Made by a program: the position numbers and the translations under genes
The notes under the pieces: model-generated
Database searches by the model: none
What the model was told of the DNA's origin: nothing
The model's input: only the letters and a program-made list of their open reading frames with translations
NCBI GenBank assembly: GCA_015501595.1
Contig: JADNRX010000476.1
Span: forward strand, 1-39,572
Source: Hymenopellis radicata
Taxonomy: Eukaryota > Basidiomycota > Agaricomycetes > Agaricales > Physalacriaceae
DNA: 39,572 nucleotides
Direction: 5' to 3'
In this document: positions 1 through 9,973 of the stretch, in pieces
How positions within the stretch are numbered: the first letter of the stretch is position 1
How the letters are laid out: every line of letters begins with the position of its first letter

Positions 1-97
1 TTATGCTCAAGATTACGCGCCAGAATTCGAAGCCCATGATCATGATGACCGTCAACAAGAAGGAACGGCCGAGTAAAGCCGCTTTCGGGCCATATCC
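1..97. repeat. Left arm of an inverted repeat (partner 1172-1263)
   Basis: The first ~97 bases match the reverse complement of 1172-1263 with a few substitutions and small indels. Shared blocks include TTATGCTCAAGA, TTCGAAGCCCATGATC and AAAGCCGCTTTCGGGCCATAT. The arm starts at the window edge, so the repeat may extend further left. The two arms bracket the O-acetyltransferase gene. No transposase or terminal motif is visible, so it could be a mobile-element end or an inverted local duplication. Confidence 0.8.
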
Positions 98-160
98 ACG
101 CACACTACTTCGTTAATTCGCGATTGCTTTGGACGGGTCCCACCCAGGACCTCGTTCCTC

Positions 161-963
161 CTATGGTACGACTTTGATCAATCTTGCTGGATTACCGACG
201 ACAACACTCCTGCAACGAAATCTCAATATGTGGCCGGAGCATACATATCAGTGAGAGAGATGCTCACCAATCCGGGAAGCTCTTCGTGACAACAGCTCCC
301 GCACCAACGGTGCATCCTTGGCCAAGCGTGACCCCAGCTTGGATATTTGCTAGAGCTCGTGAGCTCGCTGTCTACGTATACGTAGGCAGTAAGACTTACC
401 TCCACCTCCAATCCAGCAGTCGTCGCCTATGGTTATCTCGGATGCGCGTTCCAAGCCAGTTTGGCGTTCTTTGACGCTGATGCCATGTGTGGCGGGGTAA
501 AGCGACACGTTGGGTCCGAACAACACCCGTTTCCCGATTGTGACAGTCGCGCAGTCGAGTATTGTCGTATTATAGTTCGCATAGAAATCCGAGGCGACTT
601 TGATCTTTGGATGCAATACATGAGTCCATTCCAGAGTACCACTAGACGCGGACGTACATTCGATCCGAAGTCGACGTACAACCTAGATGACAGATCATGA
701 ACATTAGCCACGGTGAACTGAAGGTCGGGGTGTGATCATATTCACGGGGGTTCAATGAAGACACCTGGGATACTTTCGACTGGGACGCAGAACAGTTCCG
801 CAAGCATCTCCCTGCGTTCGCGACCATCGCGTGTAGGCGGGGAGTTGTTGTAGCGATACATGATTTCGCGGGCGCGGTGGCGGGCTTCTACTAGTTCGGG
901 CTGCATGCAGTTGTACAGACCATTGTTCGAGGCGCACGGGGGAGGGGGTATGTAGGAGGACAT
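161..963 (-). CDS. Sugar (maltose/galactoside-type) O-acetyltransferase, left-handed beta-helix
   Basis: Predicted cytosolic enzyme that transfers acetyl from acetyl-CoA to a sugar hydroxyl. Five exons read on the minus strand: 963-746, 682-658, 604-400, 349-268 and 209-161. All splice phases agree and give 192 residues, the usual length for the family. The N-terminal ~55 residues form the Mac domain (MQPELVEARHRAREIMYRYN). Then come the DFGSNV strand and the hexapeptide repeats typical of the LacA/NodL/Maa family (TILDCATVTIGKRVLFGPNV). The catalytic histidine lies in YPATHGIS. Later motifs are IGDDCWIGGGANIQAGVTLG, GAGAVVTKSF and the closing VVVGNPARLIK. The start is the first Met in frame, followed by a proline-rich leader. 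The family call is firm; the substrate is unknown. The gene sits inside an inverted repeat. Confidence 0.93.
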
Positions 964-1171
964 GGTGGTTGTAAATTGCCTGCCCGCTATGTTGCAACTT
1001 CGCAGATCACGTCTAGATTATTCAACGGCAGAGCAAGACAAGTTGGGGTCGAGAGTGATATGCAATGTTACTGATAAGTGCAGTGACTCGTTTCAAAAGG
1101 ATCTTGAGGGGGTTCTCATGAGCAAGCGAGGCAGAGGAAACGGAGCTTTCCGTATACTCCGGTCCGCATCT

Positions 1172-1263
1172 AGATATGGCCCGAAAGCGGCTTTCCTCGG
1201 CTGTTTGTTGACGGTCATCATGGGCTTCGAACTCTCTCCTAGAGCGCGTATTCTTGAGCATAA
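1172..1263. repeat. Right arm of the inverted repeat
   Basis: Reverse complement of 1-97 with small indels. In both arms one frame encodes a similar peptide (SKPMMTVNK... then KAAFGPY), so the repeat may derive from a coding exon of a neighbouring gene and not from a classical transposon end. I do not recognise the peptide. Confidence 0.8.
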
Positions 1264-1723
1264 GGAACTTAAGCCTAGCTCCATTGGCATTCGATGCGAT
1301 CAAGTAGTTTGGCCGTAGCCGGCGCCTGGCAAGAGAACAAGGCGCTTCTTGAATGGTGGTTTGGCTTATTACACAATTTCATTCAGCCGTCGCCTGAGTG
1401 CAGTTGTCCTTATACCAACATTGGTTCGGGTGGCGCAGGTGGACAATCTCGCGCACGGACCATGTGATTGCCGCTAGGCAAAAATTGAGGACTTGGATTT
1501 CAGCATCTCTTAATGCTCCCCGCTAGTAGCTTCAACGGACCCTTCATTCCTGGTCAAATTCACTGCATTTGCTCGCAAGGAAACAGTTTTTGGACCATAC
1601 TGGACGAATAATAGGGCACTTTGATTGAACAATGGCCGCGTCCACAAAGCCAGACGGTCAATGCGCGTTGCCACAGTATAAAAGACTCAGAACTTGACCT
1701 TCGAGTCTTCACCCCTCCTACTA
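1264..1723. other. Intergenic region with TATA box
   Basis: No gene seen. A TATA element (GTATAAAAG, about 1677-1685) lies about 40 bp upstream of the start codon at 1724. It is the likely core promoter of the following gene. Confidence 0.5.
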
Positions 1724-3032
1724 ATGGCCGCCATGAACATCGATAGCACCGAAATCGAGTACGACAGCGACAAGGAATACACCAAGCAGCTCATCAGCCG
1801 CTCCGCCGTCGTGTTACCCAACCGCATTAAACGATACTCCTTCTTGGATTACACAAACGGCTGGCGCCAGCCCGGCGTCCTCGCGAACAGAGTCACGCCT
1901 CTTGTTGAGATTACACGCACAGCAGACTGGCCGTGGTACCAATCTCTCGTCCGCCTGCCGGGAACACGCAAGTTGCGCAAGGTGGCGCTCATGGATCCAA
2001 TGGTCTTTCAGGCTTGGACTACGGCGTGTACGTTCTAGAGTCTACATCATTTTTTATTTTGAATCTTGACCCTATTACTTACTAGTTGTCGCAAAACTTG
2101 ACACCATCCAAGTTCCGCTCCCAGTCAAAGGAGAATACATGATATCCAAACTTCGTCTCAAGTCGTCGGCTTCAAACACGTACTATGACCCGGACTCTCT
2201 CGCTTTCTTCACGCGGATAAATGGAGAGAGGGAGATGCGCAACCTCATGGAGAGGTATATCTTCTGCACGATCGCTGAAGTGCTCCGTCACATCGACAAC
2301 GCTGAGAAGGAAATAAAGGAATTTGCATTTGTTAACCTGTCGGCGCAGTTCACGGCGCACAATGCCATGTGGCAGGTTTACGCTCTCGAAGCTGCTGGCA
2401 ACAAGGGCAAGGTCGTCGGTCGTACTCTCCGTTTACAAACCGTATCTGACAGCGACTGCAGATAGTGTTCCCAATCGTACAAATGGCGCCTTGGAGCTTC
2501 TCCCATAAAGATTTTAAGAAATTCGTGAAACCGCGGCCAGAAGTTTGTTGTCTCATTTTTCCTACATCATCGTTGAAGCTGAGCTTACTACCAAGGTTTC
2601 CGATGACCGCTTCAACAGCGTTATCGAGTACCGCAATGACAAGACGACCAACAAGCTCTGGGCACTGGTCAGCAATACTTGCTTCCTTTCCAACGTCCGC
2701 TAACGATGTTCTTAAAGCTGTACGACGTATGCTCCCAACCCCGTAGTAACATCTTCGCCGTCACGAACTACAACTACTGGTCTTTCGGCTATTTCACCCC
2801 AGGCAAGTCGTCTTGCCTCTGGTTGTCCTCAGAAGTCTGACTGCCTCCAGATCGTCAGGAAGCCCATCTGTCGGAGCCAATCGAAGCGCCTATTGATGTC
2901 CTGAAGGACGGGGGCAAGACGTTTGTGCAAGGAACGTACCCTCCGAATGCTCTGCAGATTTTGTTATGGTGGATCCAGGTCTCGAGGTGCAGAGTGCCGA
3001 ACCTTGACCTGCTTGATGTAAACGATAACTAG
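1724..3032 (+). CDS. Unrecognised fungal protein, possible frame break
   Basis: Function unknown. Exon 1 (1724-2027) joins exon 2 at 2086 with matching phase (donor GTACGT, acceptor CTAG). Exon 2 ends at NKGK before a GTCGTC...GCAG intron, and the next exon begins IVFPIVQMAPW. Later coding reads TTKVSDDRFNSVIEYRND, then LYDVCSQ, NIFAVTNYNYWSFGYFTP and PPNALQILLWWIQV. The segment with an aromatic FxxxNYxYW motif followed by a C-terminal LLxWW resembles uncharacterised basidiomycete proteins I have seen, but I cannot name a domain. Reading on from exon 3 needs one extra base near the T-run 2556-2560. The last intron (2803-2850) uses a GC-AG donor. Stop at 3030-3032. A TATA box lies upstream. 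Confidence 0.7.
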
Positions 3033-3398
3033 CTTTACCTGAAGCAATGAATGTCGTCTTGGAACATTGTTGAATTCACTGATACCCATAATACTCTACA
3101 GCGTACACACTTCAGAGTGGCATGCGATTTCATCTTTTCTATTAGGGATGTCATCTCGCGCACAACTTGCATGCACAAACGAACAGAACGTAATCTCCTG
3201 GCAATGTAGTATAAGTAATAGAAGTTGGCCTGTGGCCGGATGAATACATAATTATACGATGAGATGAAAGGTTCCTGCCGGAGAAAGTGTCGACGACAAC
3301 ACACAGATGTATGAAACGGAACTACGGATACAGTAATTTAATCAATCCTCGCGACCTAAAATTAAAATAGTAAGTAGTAAACAAACATATGAATGGAG
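3033..3398. other. Convergent intergenic region
   Basis: Lies between the convergent 3' ends of the unknown gene and the BTB-like gene. It is AT-richer than its surroundings, as expected of 3' UTRs. No gene recognised. Confidence 0.5.
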
Positions 3399-4514
3399 TC
3401 AAATAGTCCTCTACACGCAAAAGTCAGTTCAATTCGAGCAACGAGGAATTATACATACCTTTTCATCAGTCCATTCAGCCAGCATCGTCTTTAACCGCGC
3501 CGCAATCGCCATTTTGCACTTCTGACACTGAACTTCTCCCTCCGCCACGCCGTAGGCCGTCCCCAGACTCTGACATGTCATGCCCGGTCGGGCGGCGAAC
3601 ACGAGCGGCGCCGTCGCCCGCCTCCACGCGTTCGCCGCCTTTCTCTGCGCCTTGAACGTGCACGTCCGGTTCGTCGGGTGCATCGGCAGCGGCACGAGGA
3701 GCATCCTTGTCAAGACCTTTTTTCTCCGCAGATGCAAATCGAACAGGCGCTTGAGATATCGGGGGCCCATGACCCGGGCGCTCTCGTCGGAGATGTCGCT
3801 CAGGAGCAAGGAGAGACAGTACGCCGACGTCGCGACGGCGAGGTCTTCAAGGTGGAACTGCGCAGCAAAGAGGTATACGCGAAACGGCGCAAGCGGGGTC
3901 TGGTCGAGAATCGCGGAATAGATGTGCGTTTTTGCGCGGACGAGTTCCGTGGGCGAGAGACCGTACCGGGGGAAGACGCTCACCGCCTCGATGAGCGTCT
4001 GCAGGCGCGGATGGGGCTGGGAGAAGGGCATGTCGTAGATGGCGTGCAGCATGATGCTCAGCGTCGCGGACTTTTCGGGAACGCTGGCGACGGCGTGTAG
4101 CTCGTTGAGACACGTGAGGTTGAGCATGTTGTCCGAGTAACGGCGGAGCGCCTCGAGATGGACGTGATAGAGCACGTTATCCGACGAGATCAGCCGGAAG
4201 TTCGATTGGAACATGCCGTACAGCATTCCCTCACAAAATTTGGTCGACAGGAGCAGTTCGAAGGTGTGAGGTGGGGACCAGTGGGTCTAAACCTGTTGTC
4301 AGCGGGACTGAATAGTAAACATTGAGCGTTTACCTGGAGTGGCGCTGGGCTCGGAAGCATGTTAGGTGTCTCTGGCGGTGTCGACTGTGATTCTGGAGAT
4401 CAGACACGAAACACACAGATATTGAGCTGAATGACAAACCGCATAGTCGTCGTCGTCGCTGTCTGTGCAGACGATGGGTGAATAGAACATCCCGGCGTAT
4501 GATGAGGGTATCAT
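3399..4514 (-). CDS. BTB/POZ-domain-like protein
   Basis: Typical of the large family of basidiomycete BTB-like proteins, usually protein-protein adaptors of unknown target. Four exons: 4514-4440, 4384-4334, 4286-3459 and 3410-3399. All are in phase and give 321 residues. The N-terminus is acidic and low complexity (TDSDDDDYA), then proline-rich (STPPETPNMLPSPAPLQ). A BTB-like core follows: FELLLSTKFCEGMLYGMF, then SSDNVLYHVHLEALRRYSDNM. Further on is a helical region (LHAIYDMPF, VFPRYGL, YLFAAQFHLEDLAVATSAYC) as in other fungal members. The final 12-nt exon (R-T-I-stop) rests on a good GTATGT donor and GTAG acceptor. Read-through at that donor would end 10 codons later instead (stop at 3429), so the C-terminus is slightly uncertain. 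Confidence 0.85.
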
Positions 4515-6001
4515 GTTAAGCCTCAGATATTAGTAATATTATACCAATGGATCGCCCCGGTGTGAAGCGCTGAGGAAGAGCGTGAGTAGAGAAGCACCTG
4601 CGGCCTGCAAATGACTACTTAGATTCGTCTTGTCGCCGCACTGAGCAGGTTCTGCGCCGATTTTCTGTGATAGTTATAGAAGGTTTCGCTCCTAGTAGCA
4701 TCGACCTCGAGGTGACAGACAAACTCAGCTTGAACTCAATGCCACCCCCATCAGTGTCAGGTCTTTGAGCTTGAATGACAGGCAGGCTGGTAGGCACGCC
4801 GTCGTCAGCTGAGCTGAATAAACATCGGATTGCCGGTGTGTAGCTGTTCGCGGGCGGTCTGAAGTGCCAGTGGTAAGCATCGATTCAAGAAGATATCGAT
4901 GAGGAGACACACAAATCGTTCCTTTAGAGTTCAGTGATGGCTGTTCTTGCCAAGTCCTCGGTCTGATGCTCGGGTCCGCGTGCCTCAGCTGCCGCGTGGC
5001 GTATGTACTATGCGGCGTCTTTGTGTTCAAGTTTACTTGTCCATCGATTTCATCTCCCAAGTGCGGAACCGATCCTTGTCGCCTCAGTTTCGTAGCTCTC
5101 CGAGTACTCCAATACGTCTCCCATCGCTTGAAGGAGGCTTCCGCCTCCAACGTACTGTTCACGCGCGTACACGCTAGGTCCTCTCTACAGCGGGACTGGC
5201 GACAGATGAGCGACGAGAAATTCCCGCAGCCAATTCGTCTTCCCCGGCAGCGTCGAAAGTCTAAGTTAATGTTGAGACTCAGCGGCATTTTAGCGCTGGT
5301 TCCCCGTCAGTTCCTGACCGGTGGTTGCCGTAACCTTTCTGAGGCACAAATGAACTGCAACTTTCTGGGATATGAATGTGGCGCACATATCAAGCTTTTG
5401 CAAAATCTGGTTTGCGGCCGCACGCCAAGAGTATATATCCCGATTCTAGCAGCACATTGGAGAGCAGCACGACGGAATAAGCCTTCACTAATATCCGCGA
5501 AGAGCATGGAGAACGCGAAGAGTCTATTGGAAAGTAACGCGGGGTTGTCACTGTCAGATATCCTTCCGCGATTAAAACAAGTTAATGGGAGTGTTGTTAG
5601 AAGATTATTTCCGGGTCATGTCACCGGCTTAATAGCCTTTGATCGATTTTAGTGTCCAAGTGGGGGAGAGGTACATCACGAACCCCACTTCATGTAGGGA
5701 GATGAAGTCAAGTACCCTTCCTTGTACCAAATAAGCCTGCAACTGCGAGTCAAAGCTGGCCACGAGCATGTATGATGAAGGAATGCTTGGGATTGGGGTA
5801 TGAGAAGCATTGCCGTTACGCTTGAGCTTGGCGGGACAGATATAGCCTTTAGACGACAGAAAGCTGGAGAGCAAGCTGAGATGCCGAACTCGGGACCTCC
5901 GCTGACTCAGATTTCCCGTTTTGGTCTCCTACTACTGTCATCGTCTCTCTCGACGAGCAGAACGGCCTGTCTAACGTTCTCCTTATCGTACATCCCTACT
6001 C
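4515..6001. other. 1.5-kb region without a recognised gene
   Basis: Open frames exist on both strands (a 228-codon frame at 4966-5652 plus, a 187-codon frame at 4725-5288 minus, an 81-codon frame at 5629-5874 minus). They overlap each other and none shows a domain, a consistent exon chain or a clear start context. The minus-strand 5629-5874 frame has the most protein-like composition (SFDSQLQAYLVQGRVLDF) and could be a gene remnant. Confidence 0.4.
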
Positions 6002-6728
6002 ATGTCCTTGCCAAAGGTACACTTCTATCCATAGCTCGAGTCCGCCTCGCTGATCTGTCCTGTCATCGATCCACAGCGCATTATCAAGGTAGAGTTGGTC
6101 GCTTCCCTATATCTGTCGCGTGCATTCATCCCTTATCCAGGAGACCGAGCGTCTCGTCGCCGACCCCGCCCCCGGAATAACCGCCTCGCCGCATGAAGAC
6201 AATCTGCGCTACTTTGATGTCACGATCCAAGGACCTGACGGGAGCCCGTTTGCTTGTGCGTCGCCGATACAGGCTAGGCTGTCAAGCCGGGCTAACACGA
6301 GATTTAGCTGGGATATTCCGACTAGAGCTGTTCCTCCCCGAAGAGTACCCGATGGCGCCGCCCAAGGTTCGCTTTTTGACCAAGATATACCATCCGAATA
6401 TCGGTGCGTGTCTGCGGTCACTGTCGTCTTTGCGCGTCCTCATAAAGAACACAGATAAACTTGGCCGGATTTGTCTTGATATCTTGAAAGGTTCCCCTTT
6501 GGCAATCCCCATCACCGTTGCGCTCATGCTACTTACGTGCTGTAAACAGATAAATGGTCGCCCGCCCTCCAAATCCGAACGGTTCTGCTGTCCATACAAG
6601 CTTTACTGAGCGCCCCCAACCCAGACGACCCGCTTGCCACTGATGTCGCCAAGCACTACAAGGAGAACGAGAAGGACGCGCAGAGAGTCAGCAAAGAGTG
6701 GACACAGTTGTATGCTTCGACAGGATAG
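6002..6728 (+). CDS. ubc13: Ubiquitin-conjugating enzyme E2, Ubc13 type
   Basis: E2 enzyme that, with an Mms2/Uev partner, builds Lys63-linked ubiquitin chains in post-replication DNA repair and signalling. Six exons: 6002-6016, 6077-6088, 6141-6255, 6308-6403, 6455-6490 and 6550-6728. They give 150 residues, the normal Ubc13 length. Exons 1 and 2 are only 15 and 12 nt and encode MSLPK and RIIK, the standard Ubc13 N-terminus, which fixes the start. Visible motifs: [23 protein letters not shown], the E2 HPN triad (residues 76-78), GRICLDIL with the catalytic Cys at residue 86, [18 protein letters not shown], and the C-terminal EWTQLYAS. Oddities: the usual EGG at the exon 3/4 joint reads ASG, and the intron after exon 5 has a weak donor (GTTCCC). 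Confidence 0.96.
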
Positions 6729-7700
6729 ACGAGAGGACGTACTTGTAGTTTTTGTGTAACCCTATCATCTCACTTTATCATTTCCGTACACGCAGGTGGT
6801 CTCAGTTGGCATGGCGAGCTTCAAGGCGGCCGATTAGGAACATGTGGTGCGGGCACAGTCACAAGATTCTCCCTACTCTCCTTTTTCATTTTTTCTTAAT
6901 CTCTCTCTCTCTATTTCTACCCATCTCTCCATCATTATCTCGTAGCATCCGGGTATCCTCTGATAGATCCTATCGACTACTTCCAAAGCATGCCGCCTTT
7001 CTTCCTCATCTCAGCCAACTTTACGAACACTAGTACTGCTTTGACTTACTTTAGATGAACCCCATCGCTTAGTAGATTTCTACGTTCTGGACTCCCGTGC
7101 AGTGTTTTATTCACTTACATAGATCGTGCATACATGGCCTGTCGTCATCCTAAAGCGATACTGTGGCATGTTGATTAGAACGTCAATTGTGGCCCACATT
7201 TACATGCATTGTATGAAAGTAAGTGTGCCGCATCAAGTCCACTGAGAGTGCTATGTAGATCTGATGTAGATTATAGGTCCTTTGAACATCAACAATGGGG
7301 GTGCTTGCCCACAGAGAACTTGCTGTGAGCGCCAGCGAGCATCCATGGACTTTGTGAGCCCCGCCAGACTAGGTAACCGCACATGAACAAATTCACGGCG
7401 CCCAGCCCAGGCCCACTTGGTTCGTAAATGGCGAGCTGCCCATTCATTTCTCTTTCGTTCTGCCTGGAAATTGGTAGGTAGGTAGGTAGAACCGGCACAA
7501 GGTCCCAATGAGGAACGGCCGTGTGTGGAAATCTTATGGTGGGCGAGACCCGACTTCCACCTGATGACTGAGCACCCGTGGGGATATCTCCGCATTTAAG
7601 AAGGTCCCAACGGACCTCTGGCCATCAGCTCAGAGAACATACTTCTCGAATACCAACCTATAGTCGGTCGCCCGTGCTACGGGGAGAGAGAGAGTAAGAA
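6729..7700. other. Intergenic region with simple repeats
   Basis: No gene recognised. It holds a pyrimidine-rich tract (about 6875-6945, TCTCTCTCTC) and a (GGTA)4 microsatellite at 7473-7489. Its right end abuts the 3' tail of a LINE fragment. Small frames at 7251-7595 (minus) look like shadows. Confidence 0.4.
7473..7489. repeat. (GGTA)n microsatellite
   Basis: Four tandem GGTA units are visible directly in the sequence. Confidence 0.9.
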
Positions 7701-7747
7701 ACAGAAAAAAGGGGGGTCCAAAGCAAGTAGATTCCGTGTAGGTAAGA

Positions 7748-8283
7748 CTACGGTATATAGTCGGAGTCGCTGTCCGAGTCGCTGTCTACTAATGGAGGAT
7801 GGGTCGGCTGCTTCTTCAATCCAGGTATTCTTCGGTGCCATGTGCGCACAGCGGGTAAGGGCGTCGAACGTGTCGGGCGCTGAAGCTCGAAAGTCTTGAA
7901 GAGCTCCATCGTATCGTACACGAGCTTCGCGACAAGAGGCAGGCATGTGTCCTGAAAAATAAGCGCACGCAGAAGCACCAAGGCATCGCCGTTGTCCGTC
8001 GGCAACCTGGCCAGGTTAAGGTGAGGGAGTTTCGGGGTGAGAAGAGTCATGGCGGCGGTACGGAGGTCCACCAAGTCCGAGTCAGCAGTACAGATAAGGA
8101 TCGCGTGCTCGGGAGACTCGACAGCCAGACCACAGAGTCTGCAAAGTCGATCATCCCGAGGAACCAGCGGATGAACGCGATCGGCTCGTCGCAGCTGCTC
8201 CAGAGCCAGCGGGTGGTCGGAGAACAAGAGCCGGATTAAAGCCTTTCTGTGTTTAGTGACGCGAAGGTGGAGGTAGTGCCGTA
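7748..8283 (-). pseudogene. 5'-truncated non-LTR retrotransposon (LINE), C-terminal reverse-transcriptase tail
   Basis: One open frame encodes the C-terminal end of a LINE-type reverse-transcriptase protein: VRHYLHLRVTKHRKALIRLL, then a zinc-knuckle-like CRLCGLAVESPEHAILIC (C-x2-C-x9-H-x4-C), ending in an Asp/Ser run and YIP. It is paralogous to the fragment at 22960-24530 (VRHYLHLRVAKHRKALTRLL; CRLCSEKVESPEHAILLC). Homology stops abruptly just before VRHYLHL, and no reverse-transcriptase core is present. This is the usual 5' truncation of LINE copies. Downstream of the stop, on the element's strand, is a pyrimidine tract (complement of 7680-7720) as in a 3' UTR. The frame itself is unbroken, so insertion may be fairly recent. 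Confidence 0.8.
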
Positions 8284-8302
8284 CATAGATTGGTATATGC
8301 AT

Positions 8303-9973
8303 GCATTATGTGTATATCAATCAGACTACCGCGTGTCCGTGGAGGGAATACTCGCGTGACCGCGTCGGAACGCTCTCACTGCCAACAGATCTCCTCTGTC
8401 CTGCCAGAATCATAATGCGACGCGTTAGAGCTCCGAAATTTGGTACAGCTAGGTATCCTCTACTAATAGTATCCCAATTACGTCTCTGTATTTCTTTGCC
8501 ACCCAGAAGAATAATGTGGCCCAACGCCGCCCTACAAAAGTTTCCGGCCTAAATGCCCTACCGCCGCGCGGCCGTGGAACGCGCCCCATTCTCTTTACCA
8601 CCATGCCTCCCGTTCAAAGCCGACTTTCACGCTTCCTCGACACTGCAATGCGCGCGCTCCACCCGAGACGGCACCCTCTCCTCGCCAGGCCTTGCAAGGC
8701 CTGCTATCGTGCATCGAGTCGGCCTTGCAAGAAAGAAGGGGTTCTGTTCTAAGAGGCTGACATTCATCGCACTTTCTCTAGGGAAAGCTATAACGGATCT
8801 TATTTTGGTTTAGAGTTCGGATTATAATAGGGTGAAGAACTTGGGGAATAGACCGCTACAGGAGATACTAGTCTAGTCGACTTTTCGCGTCGTACATAAA
8901 TCAATCTTACTGAATCTGACAATCCATCCTTGATCCAATGCCATGGCGGCATAGCCGCCCTCGCTGGCGCTCGCATCCGTGGGCATCCCACAGTTCTATT
9001 TTATATAGCGATAAGCCGACAGCGAGGAACGAGCGTCAGGCTTATTTGAGGATAGGATCAAGACGATAATGGCAGCGAGAGTGTGCAGCCAGCGCAACGG
9101 AAGTTGCCGTGAGCACCACGTGTGGTATGCTCAATTTGGGACAAGACCTGTCTTCCCAAATCTCTCTCCTTCTCTCGCTGCCATCACTCGAATTCCTGCC
9201 TGTCTTTTTTGATGCCCGCCCACCATCCCCGACTACAGTACTCCCTTCAGCGTTGGTGGGGGAAATTGGTTCGGTTTCCCTCCGTGTTCCATCCCCTTCA
9301 CCGATGTTCAAGTCTCGGTTTGGGCCGCTGATGTACGGCTGGCAATTACGCCACACACGGGCTCCCATTGACCCCGAACTGTTCTCACGTGACCGTTGAG
9401 TCTTCGACAACCCCCAAGAACAAATTGTTCTTTGGTTTCTATCTGACAGTCTTTCTGCATCTCCTTCCTCCAGTCTTTCTGTATCTCCTTCCTTCTCACA
9501 CAACACCGCGCCATAGGCTTATCTTATTTATCATACATTCAACTTGAAATGCGGATGATCTAGATTTGGCTTCAGCAACGAAGAAGCCTGCTTGCGAAAC
9601 GCATCTGTTATTCAAGAAGCATGGCGGGCAACGGCTCCGCATCTTCGTCGATCTCGCGGCTCCGTGGGCGCGCGCACGTATGTGCTATGTCTCGTGATCA
9701 GCTTGAAGGATAAGGCGGTCATTGCCCAAATAGGCAGGCCGCTCCTTCCCTCCTGCCATCACGGGCGTTTCATCGTCATCATCCCCGAGGTTTCTGTACC
9801 GCTCGTCACTACTATTCTAAATTCGTCTGTGCTAAGAAAGCGAAGGGCCGGCGACCTATTCCAAATGCGCCGCGTGCTGCTTTCGCGGACCCAATTTTTG
9901 GTAATGCAATAAAACGTAGCGCCGGGGATGGAAACCGTATCTCTTTCATCATCCGCCCCACCTTCTCACAGTC
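8303..9973. other. 1.7-kb region without a recognised gene
   Basis: Frames at 8516-8813 (plus), 9042-9506 (minus) and 9592-9912 (plus) show no recognised motif. There is an 18-bp perfect palindrome at 8686-8703. The right end includes the promoter of the F-box gene. The plus-strand stretch from 9620 begins MAGNGSASSS and might be an unrecognised exon, but I could not extend it. Confidence 0.4.
8686..8703. repeat. 18-bp perfect palindrome
   Basis: CAGGCCTTGCAAGGCCTG is identical to its own reverse complement. A related GGCCTTGCAAG occurs again about 25 bp downstream. The function is unknown. Confidence 0.85.

Noticed and set aside
3580..4100. Long plus-strand frames opposite the BTB-like gene
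   Set aside because: They are the complement of a well-supported GC-rich coding exon.
4966..5652. 228-codon open frame on the plus strand
   Set aside because: Overlaps a 187-codon minus-strand frame, has no domain, no consistent splicing and an unlikely composition.
7251..7595. 114-codon minus-strand frame
   Set aside because: Includes the (GGTA)n repeat and shows no motif or start context.
9042..9506. 154-codon minus-strand frame
   Set aside because: Low-complexity Arg/Glu/Ser-rich peptide with no motif, opposed by plus frames of similar length.
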